From contig CAIKUQ010000017.1 of assembly GCA_903830655.1 (NCBI GenBank), positions 1-64,000 on the forward strand: a stretch of DNA of 64,000 nt, in the 5' to 3' direction. The notes under the pieces are model-generated. The model did not search any database. It saw only the letters and a list, made by a program, of their open reading frames with translations, and was not told the origin of the DNA. Origin of the DNA: an uncultured Actinomycetes bacterium (GTDB lineage: Bacteria; Actinomycetota; Acidimicrobiia; Acidimicrobiales; RAAP-2). Below are positions 18,243-25,887 of this stretch, piece by piece (position 1 is the stretch's first letter; each line of letters opens with the position of its first letter). The position numbers and the translations under genes were made by a program.

Positions 18243-18248
18243 AGTCTA
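18243..18248 (-). promoter_or_regulatory. -10 element, leaderless carbonic anhydrase
   Basis: TAGACT on the minus strand ends six bases before the ATG at 18236. Confidence 0.5.
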
Positions 18249-18300
18249 GGAGTCAGGTTGCAAAACCCCAAGGAGGGGTAGGGTCAAGAGGGAGGTAATT

Positions 18301-18651
18301 ATGGAACACATTGACCATATTCGTGATGAATTACGAGAGCCCGCCAAGGAACTTCGAGCCTTAATTCCGGATGTTTTAAAAGGTTACGGCGAGCTGCACA
18401 AGGCGGTCATGGTTGAGGGCTCCTTAAGCGTGGCCCAAAAAGAGCTGATTGCATTAGCCATTGCGATGACTCGTGAGTGTGACGGATGCGTGGGCGCCCA
18501 CGCTCGCGCTGCGGTCCGGGGCGGGGTCACTCGCGAGCAAGTCGCCGAGACGGCGGGTGTGGTCATCATGATGAACGGGGGCCCGGGAACCGTGTGGGGA
18601 CCGCGTGCTCTCAAGGCTTTTGACGAAGCCAAGAGCCCCGCTGGGGAATAG
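18301..18651 (+). CDS. AhpD-like / carboxymuconolactone decarboxylase family protein
   Basis: The 116-residue all-helical protein carries the CDGCVGAH motif near residue 57 (CxxC plus His), the redox centre of AhpD-type alkylhydroperoxidases. It could reduce peroxides or act in an uncharacterised thiol role. AGGGAGG lies just upstream of the ATG. A NifU-like gene follows on the same strand after 35 bases. Confidence 0.88.
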   Translation: MEHIDHIRDELREPAKELRALIPDVLKGYGELHKAVMVEGSLSVAQKELIALAIAMTRECDGCVGAHARAAVRGGVTREQVAETAGVVIMMNGGPGTVWGPRALKAFDEAKSPAGE

Positions 18652-18686
18652 GTCACGCGCTGTCAAATTTCGGGCAAGATAGTGGG

Positions 18687-19019
18687 GTGGAAACCCTGAC
18701 TGACCAAGTTCGCGCTGAGCGCCTCAAAGCACTCAATTCGCTGATGGAGATGCTGCGGCCAATGGTTCAAGCCGACGGTGGCGACATTGTGCTCGTGCGC
18801 TGTGACGTCGAGGCGGGTGTCGTGGAGGTTCAACTGCAAGGTGCTTGTTCGAGTTGTGCCATTGCCGAAGACACCTTGTCGGGTGGCGTTGAGCGAATCT
18901 TGAAAGATCGATTGACCTGGATAACTGAGGTCATTGGTGGGGTCGAAGAAACCGACGACATCGAAGCCTCGCAGCTTCTCGGTGTGGGCGGTTACGTGCC
19001 CAAATACCGCCCCAGCTGA
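18687..19019 (+). CDS. NifU C-terminal domain Fe-S scaffold-like protein
   Basis: The 110 residues contain the NifU C-domain with CSSCAIAEDTL (CxxC near residue 52), which holds a transferable Fe-S cluster in Nfu-type proteins. The start is GTG at 18687; the ribosome binding site is weak. No other Fe-S assembly gene is nearby. It likely delivers clusters to apoproteins. Confidence 0.87.
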   Translation: METLTDQVRAERLKALNSLMEMLRPMVQADGGDIVLVRCDVEAGVVEVQLQGACSSCAIAEDTLSGGVERILKDRLTWITEVIGGVEETDDIEASQLLGVGGYVPKYRPS

Positions 19020-19063
19020 ACCAACGAGAATTTCGTTCGGCATATCGCAGGAGTCGCTATTAT

Positions 19064-19080
19064 TTAGTTAGGCTAACTAA
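19064..19080 (+). promoter_or_regulatory. Palindromic operator over the marR start, IdeR/DtxR-box-like
   Basis: TTAGTTAG-G-CTAACTAA is a perfect 8-bp inverted repeat around one base. It contains TAGGCT (19069-19074), a -10 hexamer five bases before the marR ATG, so a bound repressor would block the promoter. It may be the MarR protein's own operator. Its centre, GTTAGGCTAAC, is identical to the core of the DtxR/IdeR iron box, so iron control is an alternative. Confidence 0.65.
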
Positions 19081-19505
19081 TGAAACCGACCCCTTCCGCT
19101 GATCTCGCCGCACGACTGCGCCAAGCAGTTACTCGCGTGAACCGTCGACTTCGCGTGACCTCGTTGGGTGAGATTTCCCCAGCCCAAGCATCGATGCTGG
19201 CCTCAGTTGAATTACTGGATGCGCCGACCCTGGGTGACCTCGCGGCGGCCGAACAAATTCAACCCCCATCGGTGACCCGACTGGTTAAGGGATTAGCCGA
19301 GGCGGGGTACCTGGTCCAAAAAACTGATGCGAACGACCGTCGCTCTACCCGAGTGGGTATAACTCCTCGAGGTAAGAAGGCCCTCACGGAGATTCGCGAT
19401 CGCAAGACCCAATTCTTGAATTCCAAGCTCAGCGCACTCTCGGCCAAAGAACTGCAAAAAGCCCAGGAGTTAGTGACGTTGCTAGAGGGACTCTTGGAAG
19501 AATGA
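19080..19505 (+). CDS. MarR-family transcriptional regulator
   Basis: The 141-residue protein has a winged helix-turn-helix (PTLGDLAAAEQIQPPSVTRL, then wing DRRSTRVGITPRG). MarR proteins are dimeric repressors released by small ligands. It precedes and overlaps (ATGA) an MFS exporter gene, the classical pairing of a regulator with the pump it controls. There is no Shine-Dalgarno sequence; the ATG is leaderless inside the palindrome. Confidence 0.93.
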   Translation: MKPTPSADLAARLRQAVTRVNRRLRVTSLGEISPAQASMLASVELLDAPTLGDLAAAEQIQPPSVTRLVKGLAEAGYLVQKTDANDRRSTRVGITPRGKKALTEIRDRKTQFLNSKLSALSAKELQKAQELVTLLEGLLEE

Positions 19506-20749
19506 GCGCCGCGCGTAACTTTTCCGCTCGGACGTTCGCGGCCCTAAAGGTTCGCAATTTCCGCCTGTACTTTATCGGACAGTTGATTTCCTTTTCCGGC
19601 TCTTGGATGCAGTCGGTTGCCCAAGGTTGGCTCGTTCTCAAAATTACTGGCTCCCCCGTTGACTTGGGCTTCGCGATTGCCTTGCAGTATTTACCCATGC
19701 TGGTCATTGGGTCTTATGGAGGGGTGGTGGCTGATCGACATCTGAAGCGACCAATTCTCTACTTCACTCAAACAGCGGCTGGCCTTTTGGCGCTCACCTT
19801 GGGAATTCTGGTTTCACTTCAGCACGTCAATGTCTATGCGGTGTACCTCATTGCCTTTGGGTTGGGCATCGTCAACCTGTTTGATGTCCCCGCTCGACAG
19901 GCCTTTGTCCAAGAGATGGTTGGTCGAGACCTCATTGCGAATGCGGTGAGCCTCAATGGTGTTTTAATGAACTCTGGCCGAGTCATTGGCCCGGCAATTG
20001 CGGCGGGCACAATTGCCCTATTTGGTATCGCCACCTGCTTTTACGCCAATGCAGCCTCCTACATCGCAGTGTTGATTGCCCTATGGATGATGAGAGCTAA
20101 GGATTTCAGTCCATTGCGTACCGTAACCCGAGAAAAGGGCCAAATGCTTAAGGGCATCAAGTACGTCGCCTCGACGATGCTGCTGCGCAACACAATCGTG
20201 GCAGTCGCCCTCATTGGCCTTTTCGCGTTTAATTTCACCGTCACCTTGCCCCTGCTCTCGACCAAGACCTTCCACGACCATTCCGCTACCGGGTACGGGC
20301 TCCTCATGGGTGCAATGGGACTCGGGGCGGTCATCGGGGGGCTGTTTGTGGCACACCGTCAGCGACCCACTCCGAAGCTGCTCGCTATTTTGGCGACCTC
20401 CTTTGGGGCGGTGATGGCCATTGTTGCCATTTCCCCCTCATTGCTATTCGCGGAAATTGCGATGGTGCCGATGGGCGCATTTTCAATTGCCTTTGTGTCA
20501 ACCGCCAACGCGACATTGCAGTTGAACTCCAGCGAGGAGATGCGTGGACGCGTAATGAGTCTCCACGGCACGGCATTTTTGGGAACAACCCCAATCGGAG
20601 CGCCATTGGTAGGGCTCATTGTGGGACTAACGAATCCGAGAGTTGGCATGGCGTGTGGGGCTGGCGTGACATTGCTCGCGGGACTCTGGCTGTTTATTCA
20701 GTTGCCAGCCAGCCGCAAGAGCCAAAGGGAATTGCGAGAGGCGCGTTAG
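19502..20749 (+). CDS. MFS transporter, EntS/MFS_3 type
   Basis: The 415 residues include about eleven or twelve membrane helices with the opening ALKVRNFRLYFIGQLISFSG and the loop GVVADRHLKRPIL of the MFS_3 (EntS-like) group. These proteins export drugs or siderophores. It is coupled to the MarR gene by an ATGA overlap. With the IdeR-like palindrome upstream, siderophore export is possible but speculative. It shares TTAG with a convergent methyltransferase gene. Confidence 0.88.
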   Translation: MSAARNFSARTFAALKVRNFRLYFIGQLISFSGSWMQSVAQGWLVLKITGSPVDLGFAIALQYLPMLVIGSYGGVVADRHLKRPILYFTQTAAGLLALTLGILVSLQHVNVYAVYLIAFGLGIVNLFDVPARQAFVQEMVGRDLIANAVSLNGVLMNSGRVIGPAIAAGTIALFGIATCFYANAASYIAVLIALWMMRAKDFSPLRTVTREKGQMLKGIKYVASTMLLRNTIVAVALIGLFAFNFTVTLPLLSTKTFHDHSATGYGLLMGAMGLGAVIGGLFVAHRQRPTPKLLAILATSFGAVMAIVAISPSLLFAEIAMVPMGAFSIAFVSTANATLQLNSSEEMRGRVMSLHGTAFLGTTPIGAPLVGLIVGLTNPRVGMACGAGVTLLAGLWLFIQLPASRKSQRELREAR

Positions 20750-21465
20750 AGGGGTTTTTGCGCGAGCCAGACGCGGCTCCACGGTCCCCAGACCACACCG
20801 TGCAAGCGGTCATTGGGAATGATTTCCAAAATTTTAAAGCCGGCCTCTTCGAGGTAGCCGCGGAAGCTGTCTTCGGAATACATCCGGAATTCAAGCGTCG
20901 AACCAAGGCCACCATGGAAAATGAGATCGCCGAAGGAGTGAAATTCGCCATCAGGGGTGTAGCCGCTCCAAGTGGGCGTTGGCTCCATCTCCAATTTGGT
21001 GCGAGTCATTACCGGAAAGTGCTCTACGTGGGCATCGCCGGCACGAGTATGGGGCACCGACAGGACGGCGATTCCACCAGGTTTTAAAATGTTGAACAGT
21101 CCAACGAAAGCGCGATTGGTCGGCGGTTCGATGTGCTCGAGCACTTCACAGCAGCTAACAATATCGGCAGAATCAAAAAGTGCGGGATCGGGATTGACAA
21201 TATCTAAGTGCGGCTCTCGGTGATAGTGATAATTGACGTATCGATTTGCAAATAGTTTGGTGGCGAATTTCGCCATCCATTTTCCATCCGATACTCCAAC
21301 AATTCGCTCGGCCCCTGGTCGAAGGAGGATGGCCTTACGCATTGCTTGAGCGACGGCACGTTCACGGGCGGTGGACTTGCAGATTCGACATACTGACCGT
21401 TCACGCTCGTATACGCCGATTGCGAGCGTCGGTAGTTGACAGGCGGGGCAAATGAAGGCTCTCAT
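20746..21465 (-). CDS. SAM-dependent methyltransferase with N-terminal zinc-ribbon Cys pairs
   Basis: The 239-residue protein begins with two Cys pairs (CPAC, CRIC) and then a class I methyltransferase core: ADIVSCCEVLEHIEPP is the acidic strand 4 region and ILKPGGIAVLSVP follows. The usual glycine motif I is poorly conserved. It is divergent from the MMP-like GT4 gene, 96 bases away from its start, and might modify the same product. The acceptor is unknown. Confidence 0.78.
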   Translation of the reverse strand: MRAFICPACQLPTLAIGVYERERSVCRICKSTARERAVAQAMRKAILLRPGAERIVGVSDGKWMAKFATKLFANRYVNYHYHREPHLDIVNPDPALFDSADIVSCCEVLEHIEPPTNRAFVGLFNILKPGGIAVLSVPHTRAGDAHVEHFPVMTRTKLEMEPTPTWSGYTPDGEFHSFGDLIFHGGLGSTLEFRMYSEDSFRGYLEEAGFKILEIIPNDRLHGVVWGPWSRVWLAQKPL

Positions 21466-21548
21466 TTGCTGTCCTCAAAGTTATTCACCTCTTGACGCTA
21501 TCGCCAAATCCAGCGGTTCTGGGGTCGGGTGCGTTTCGGCAAAACCCC

Positions 21549-21554
21549 TAAAGT
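21549..21554 (+). promoter_or_regulatory. -10 element, leaderless GT4 gene
   Basis: TAAAGT ends seven bases before the ATG at 21562; no Shine-Dalgarno is present. Confidence 0.5.
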
Positions 21555-21561
21555 TGTTGTA

Positions 21562-22929
21562 ATGACTGCTGTCGACGCACGTAAATTCTCTCGACAAGAG
21601 TCCGGTGAAATAACCAAGTCGTTGATTCCCCCCATGCCGAGAGTGGCTGACCCCGCTCAGCCCGGCAAACTTCGCATCGCCCTATTGGTGTATCGCGGGA
21701 ACCCCACCTGCGGCGGCCAGGGGGTGTACACCCGACATCTGTCTCGAGAGCTCGCGAAGATTGGGCACAGCGTGACGGTGTTTTCGGGCCCGCCCTGGCC
21801 CGAAATCGACGACGGAGTCGGATTCGTCCCCGTACCGAGCTTGGATCTGTACCGGTCGCCTGACCCATTTCGCTGGCCCCAGCGAGGAGAGATTCGAAAC
21901 TGGGCCGATGTGGTCGAACTCATTTCAACTCGACTAGGACATTTCGCCGAGCCACGTACGTTCGCCATGCGAGTAGAGAAACTTCTTGCGGATCGACGAA
22001 ATGAATTTGACTTGATTCACGATAATCAGACCATGGGGTATGGGATTGCGCGACTGAAGAAAAATGGTTGGACGGTGTTAGAAACATTGCACCACCCAAT
22101 TACCGTCGATCGAGAAATTGCGATGAGCCATGCGCCAACTAGATGGGCGCGGATTGGCGCTAAGCGTTGGTATTCCTTCTTGACCATGCAAATTCGAGTT
22201 TTGCGATCGCTACCGGCCGTAGTCACGGTTTCGCATAATTCGAAGATTGACATCAACGCTCAAATGGGAGTTCCGCTGGAGAATTTGACCGTGGTTCCGG
22301 TTGGAGTTGATCACGACGTCTTCAGACCAAACACTCAGATACCAAAAATACCTGGGCGTATCATTGTGACCACCAGCAGCGACGCACCGATGAAGGGGCT
22401 TGTCCCGCTGCTCGAGGCGGTAGCTAAAGTTCGTCGGACCCACGAAGTTTCCCTAACGGTTATAGGTAGACCTAGCGCGGATGGCCCCATCGCCGAGGCC
22501 CTGAATCGACTGGCTCTTAACGATTGCGTTCACACCGTCTCGGGAGTGAGCGATGCAGAGATGGCGGGGAAGTACGCCGAGGCCCAACTGGCGGTTGTAC
22601 CGAGTCTCTACGAGGGCTTTAGCTTGCCAGCGATTGAAGCAATGAGTTGTGGAGTCGCCCTGGTCGCCACCACCGGAGGGGCTCTGCCCGAGGTCGTTGG
22701 AGAAAACGGCGTTACCGGACTCCTGGTTGAACCCAATAACCCTGACGCCCTCGCAGAAGCCATTCTCAGGCTCTTAAATGACGACGAACTCCGTGAACGA
22801 ATCGGAGTGGCCGGAAGGGCTCGAGTGCTCAATCGATTCACTTGGGAGGTGACGGCACACGGAACGGAGGCCTGTTACGTGGCCCTTATCAATCATGCAC
22901 CGTTGCCCCTAGCAATGACCTTTACCTGA
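21562..22929 (+). CDS. GT4-family glycosyltransferase, ManT-like candidate
   Basis: A GT-B fold enzyme of about 455 residues. The N-domain loop GGQGVYTRHLSREL and the C-domain EX7E motif in YEGFSLPAIEA define family 4. It transfers a sugar from a nucleotide donor. The following genes (methyltransferase, alpha/alpha-toroid protein, second methyltransferase) recall the mycobacterial MMP cluster, where the GT4 is the alpha-1,4-mannosyltransferase ManT. I chose ATG 21562 (leaderless); GTG 21529 is in frame. The ManT assignment is from context. Confidence 0.8.
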   Translation: MTAVDARKFSRQESGEITKSLIPPMPRVADPAQPGKLRIALLVYRGNPTCGGQGVYTRHLSRELAKIGHSVTVFSGPPWPEIDDGVGFVPVPSLDLYRSPDPFRWPQRGEIRNWADVVELISTRLGHFAEPRTFAMRVEKLLADRRNEFDLIHDNQTMGYGIARLKKNGWTVLETLHHPITVDREIAMSHAPTRWARIGAKRWYSFLTMQIRVLRSLPAVVTVSHNSKIDINAQMGVPLENLTVVPVGVDHDVFRPNTQIPKIPGRIIVTTSSDAPMKGLVPLLEAVAKVRRTHEVSLTVIGRPSADGPIAEALNRLALNDCVHTVSGVSDAEMAGKYAEAQLAVVPSLYEGFSLPAIEAMSCGVALVATTGGALPEVVGENGVTGLLVEPNNPDALAEAILRLLNDDELRERIGVAGRARVLNRFTWEVTAHGTEACYVALINHAPLPLAMTFT

Positions 22930-23645
22930 TGCTCACGGCGAACCTTGACCGTCTGGGTCTGACCTCCAGCGACCGAGTCCTAGACCTCGGAGCAGGGTTT
23001 GGACGTCACGCATTTGCCGCACTGCGGCGCGGATCCACGGTTGTCGCCCTCGACGCAGGTGAGGCGGAGATGGAGGCGGTCCAGGGGATGATTACTGCGA
23101 TGCGCGAGGCCAATGAGATTTCTTGGGATGCATCAGCCGTGGCCATTCGCGGTGATGTCTTGGCGCTTCCATTCCTTGATAACTCCTTTGATGTTGTCAT
23201 TTGCTCTGAGGTCTTAGAACACATTCCCGCCGAGGCGCTAGCTATTGCTGAATTAGCCAGAGTCATAAAGATTGGTGGACGAATTGCCATCACCGTTCCG
23301 CGCACTTTGCCCGAACGAATCAATTGGGCGCTATCCGATGACTATCACAATGTTCCAGGCGGACATATTCGCATCTACTCACGAAGTTATCTCGAACAAC
23401 TACTCACTAACGCTCAATTTCGAATTGAGGGACACGAATACGCGCACGGACTTCACAGCCCGTACTGGTGGCTGAAGTGCTTAGTGGGCATAGAGCGAAA
23501 TGAACAGTGGCTCGTCAAGCGGTATCACCAACTTTTGGTCTGGGACATCATGAAGTCTCCTCGAATAACTCGAACCCTCGAACAGGTGCTATCAAAGTAC
23601 ATCGGAAAATCCTTGATCATTTACGCAACGAAAATGGATAAGTAA
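22929..23645 (+). CDS. Class I SAM methyltransferase, MeT3-like candidate
   Basis: The 238-residue protein has motif I VLDLGAGFGRHAF (near residue 20), VVALDAG and FDVVICSEVLEHIP. It starts on the last base of the GT4 stop (TGATG), so translation is coupled to the glycosyltransferase. In the MMP cluster the corresponding enzyme is the 3-O-methyltransferase MeT3, which methylates mannose units. That role is inferred; the methyltransferase fold is certain. Confidence 0.82.
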   Translation: MLTANLDRLGLTSSDRVLDLGAGFGRHAFAALRRGSTVVALDAGEAEMEAVQGMITAMREANEISWDASAVAIRGDVLALPFLDNSFDVVICSEVLEHIPAEALAIAELARVIKIGGRIAITVPRTLPERINWALSDDYHNVPGGHIRIYSRSYLEQLLTNAQFRIEGHEYAHGLHSPYWWLKCLVGIERNEQWLVKRYHQLLVWDIMKSPRITRTLEQVLSKYIGKSLIIYATKMDK

Positions 23646-23647
23646 CG

Positions 23648-24658
23648 GTGGCGATAGACCTCACCGAGATTGCTTCGGGTCTAGGTAAGTATCAATTGCC
23701 CAATGGCCTGATACTCCAAACCATTGGAGGCGTAGGTGACCCGTGGAATCACGTCGAGGTCTTGATGGCTTTGACGATAGCGGGTGACTTCGAAAGGGCT
23801 GAACGTGGATATCGGTGGCTGGCGAACAATCAATTAGGTGAAGGATCGTGGTTTCAGTATTACCGCCGTGACTCTGTCCATTCGTCGCGCATTGATTTCA
23901 ACGTCACGGGGTATGTGGCGACTGGGTTATTGCACTATTGGCGTTCCACCAAGGATGAAGATTTAGTTGGCTCACTCTGGCCGACCCTTGTGCGAGCTGT
24001 GAGCTTCATTGATGCTCACATGGATAATCAGGGACTGGCTCCGTGGTCAGTAAATTCTCGTGGCGTGGCAGAATCCTTTTCGCTGTTGACCGGCTCGTCT
24101 TCGTTGATGCATTCGCTCTACTGCGCTAATCAGCTCGCAGTGGAAATCGGTGAAGAGCCTGTGATCGGCGTAGAGCGCTTAAGCGCCCTTAGGCACCGAA
24201 TCACGAGTCATCCCGAAAAATTTGTTGATAAGAGCAACTTCGCCATGGATTGGTACTACCCAGCATTAACTGGCGCCAAGCCCTTTACGAATGGTGACCG
24301 TTTGAAATTTGAGCAGAAATTTCTCATTCCCGGAGTGGGAGTTCGGTGCGTTGCTACGTCGGACTGGGTGACCGCCGCAGAGACTGCGGAATATGCGTTA
24401 ACGCTCACTCGAAATCAAGATTTTGCGGGTGCGAGGCAATTACTCAGCGACATTGAACAGTTACGTTCCCCCAGTGGGCTTTATTTCACTGGGATTGGGC
24501 ATCCTTCCGGGGAAACCTTTCCGCGCGACGAGGTGAGTAGTTATAGTGCCGCGGCCGTGGTTTTAGCTTGGGACGCTCTCGAACAACTAAGCCCAGGCCA
24601 TGAACTCTTTGCGACAGACCTTCCAGCGCAAGTCCAAGTCGACTGTGCGGATTGTTAG
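23648..24658 (+). CDS. Alpha/alpha-toroid protein (often annotated prenyltransferase), MmpH-like candidate
   Basis: The 336-residue protein is built of helical-hairpin repeats like those of six-hairpin glycosidases and terpene cyclases. Asp and Glu candidates for catalysis lie in GGVGDPWNH (near residue 33) and HPSGETFPRDE (near 287). Database pipelines usually label such proteins prenyltransferase. From my memory of the MMP literature, the MMP cluster's endomannanase MmpH has this fold and neighbourhood, so an endo-mannosidase is the better guess. The start is GTG at 23648, two bases after the previous stop. Confidence 0.65.
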   Translation: MAIDLTEIASGLGKYQLPNGLILQTIGGVGDPWNHVEVLMALTIAGDFERAERGYRWLANNQLGEGSWFQYYRRDSVHSSRIDFNVTGYVATGLLHYWRSTKDEDLVGSLWPTLVRAVSFIDAHMDNQGLAPWSVNSRGVAESFSLLTGSSSLMHSLYCANQLAVEIGEEPVIGVERLSALRHRITSHPEKFVDKSNFAMDWYYPALTGAKPFTNGDRLKFEQKFLIPGVGVRCVATSDWVTAAETAEYALTLTRNQDFAGARQLLSDIEQLRSPSGLYFTGIGHPSGETFPRDEVSSYSAAAVVLAWDALEQLSPGHELFATDLPAQVQVDCADC

Positions 24659-25290
24659 CGGATACGAACGGTAACTCGCAGAGACCCGACCTCGGCTACA
24701 TCTACGAACACGCCACTCTCGATAGCCGCCTTATATATTTCGTAAGGTACTTGGCCCCCTTCGGTGGGGCTTGCGAATACGTCATGGATCAGCAAGAAGC
24801 CACCCACGGTCACCTTGCGCGCCCACAGCTGAAAGTCCCGCCAGGCCACATCGTGCCCATGCCCGCCATCGATGAAAAGTAGATCGAGTGGTTGGGCGAA
24901 ATGCTTTGCCACTCGTGACGATTCACCAATAAGCCCAATCACGGTATCTTCGAGGCGCGCGCGAGCAATCGAGCGCTGCCAGTGCGGAAGGGTATTGAGC
25001 CGTCCATCTTCTAGGTCAATCAAGGTTGAATCGTGATGCGGCCAACCGACCTGATTTTCCTCCGAGCCATGATGGTGATCGAGACTGTACAGGACACAGC
25101 TACTTTGTTCGGCGGCAGCGCCGAGATAGATGCTTGATCGGCCGCAATACGAGCCAATCTCGAGCCAAGTGCCATTTGGTTTACGGGCGCCGTGCAAGAG
25201 GGCGTTGTCAAAGAGCGCGCGTCCTTCATCGCTGGGCATAAAGCCAGTGACCGTGTCGGCCAGAGCTAAGAGTTCAGCTACGCGACTCAC
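24655..25290 (-). CDS. Methyltransf_24-type SAM methyltransferase, MeT1-like candidate
   Basis: The 211-residue protein resembles metal-dependent sugar O-methyltransferases of the CmcI/MycE type. It has WLEIGSYCGRSS (SAM site), LDHHHGSEEN, then LLFIDGGHGHDVAWRDF and GGFLLIHDVF, whose Asp/His residues would hold magnesium. The mycobacterial 1-O-methyltransferase MeT1 has this general make-up. It is the last gene of a minus-strand operon pepN-gdt1-this gene (ATGA overlap) and shares a TTAG stop with the toroid gene. Confidence 0.75.
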   Translation of the reverse strand: MSRVAELLALADTVTGFMPSDEGRALFDNALLHGARKPNGTWLEIGSYCGRSSIYLGAAAEQSSCVLYSLDHHHGSEENQVGWPHHDSTLIDLEDGRLNTLPHWQRSIARARLEDTVIGLIGESSRVAKHFAQPLDLLFIDGGHGHDVAWRDFQLWARKVTVGGFLLIHDVFASPTEGGQVPYEIYKAAIESGVFVDVAEVGSLRVTVRIR

Positions 25291-25880
25291 GCCACTACGA
25301 GGTGCACAAGGGTGTACAGGCCAAGGCCCGCAAACACCACACCGCCAAATTTACGAACCAGTGATAAGGGAACTTTGCGCAGAATAAAACTTCCACCGTA
25401 GCTCGCTAAAAAAGTAACGGCAACGAGACCGATAGACGAAGCGGCAAAGACCATAACTGGTTGATGCGTTTTTGCCACTAAGTTGGCGGCTTGGATTTGG
25501 GTGAGATCGCCAAACTCGCCGATGAAGATAACGCCAAATGCGGTGAGCGCCTCACGAGTAAATGAAGCTCGATGCTCCGGCTTGGCTTCTCGCTCACCTT
25601 CGGCCTCAACATCTTTTTCTTTCACCAAGAGGAGGTAGGCCGCTCCCGCTAGGAAAAGAACCCCGATTATGAGTTCTTTGATGTGACTTGGCAGCAAGGT
25701 CAGCAGCCCACCAGCAGCGCAGGCGAGGGCCATTTGCACAATAAATGCGCTAGCCGCCCCGATGGAAACCGCCAACGGGCGTGCCTTGGTAGCCATCACC
25801 ACGGTGGCGATCATCGTCTTATCGGGAAGCTCAAGTAGGAACATAATTCCTACAATCCCGAGAAACCCCCCAATAGGCAT
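25287..25880 (-). CDS. TMEM165/GDT1 (UPF0016) family cation transporter
   Basis: About 197 residues and six membrane helices in two halves, each with the family signature: FLLELPDKT near residue 14 and FIGEFGDLTQ in the second half. Members move manganese or calcium, usually as proton antiporters. The first ATG giving a membrane-compatible N-terminus (MPIGGFLGIVGIM) is at 25880. It sits seven bases after pepN and overlaps the methyltransferase gene by ATGA. Confidence 0.9.
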   Translation of the reverse strand: MPIGGFLGIVGIMFLLELPDKTMIATVVMATKARPLAVSIGAASAFIVQMALACAAGGLLTLLPSHIKELIIGVLFLAGAAYLLLVKEKDVEAEGEREAKPEHRASFTREALTAFGVIFIGEFGDLTQIQAANLVAKTHQPVMVFAASSIGLVAVTFLASYGGSFILRKVPLSLVRKFGGVVFAGLGLYTLVHLVVA

Positions 25881-25887
25881 CTGATGA

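Noticed and set aside
20653-21087. Open frame on the plus strand over the end of the MFS gene and the methyltransferase gene
   Set aside because: It is a shadow of two well-supported genes in other frames, has no start signal and no recognisable protein features.
22842-22928. Longer N-terminus for the methyltransferase starting inside the GT4 gene
   Set aside because: The upstream residues do not resemble a methyltransferase, and the TGATG junction at 22929 is the normal coupling seen elsewhere here.
23648-24658. True prenyltransferase or terpene cyclase
   Set aside because: I see no Asp-rich prenyl-diphosphate motif or QW repeats, and its neighbours are sugar-modifying enzymes; the fold resemblance explains the usual label.
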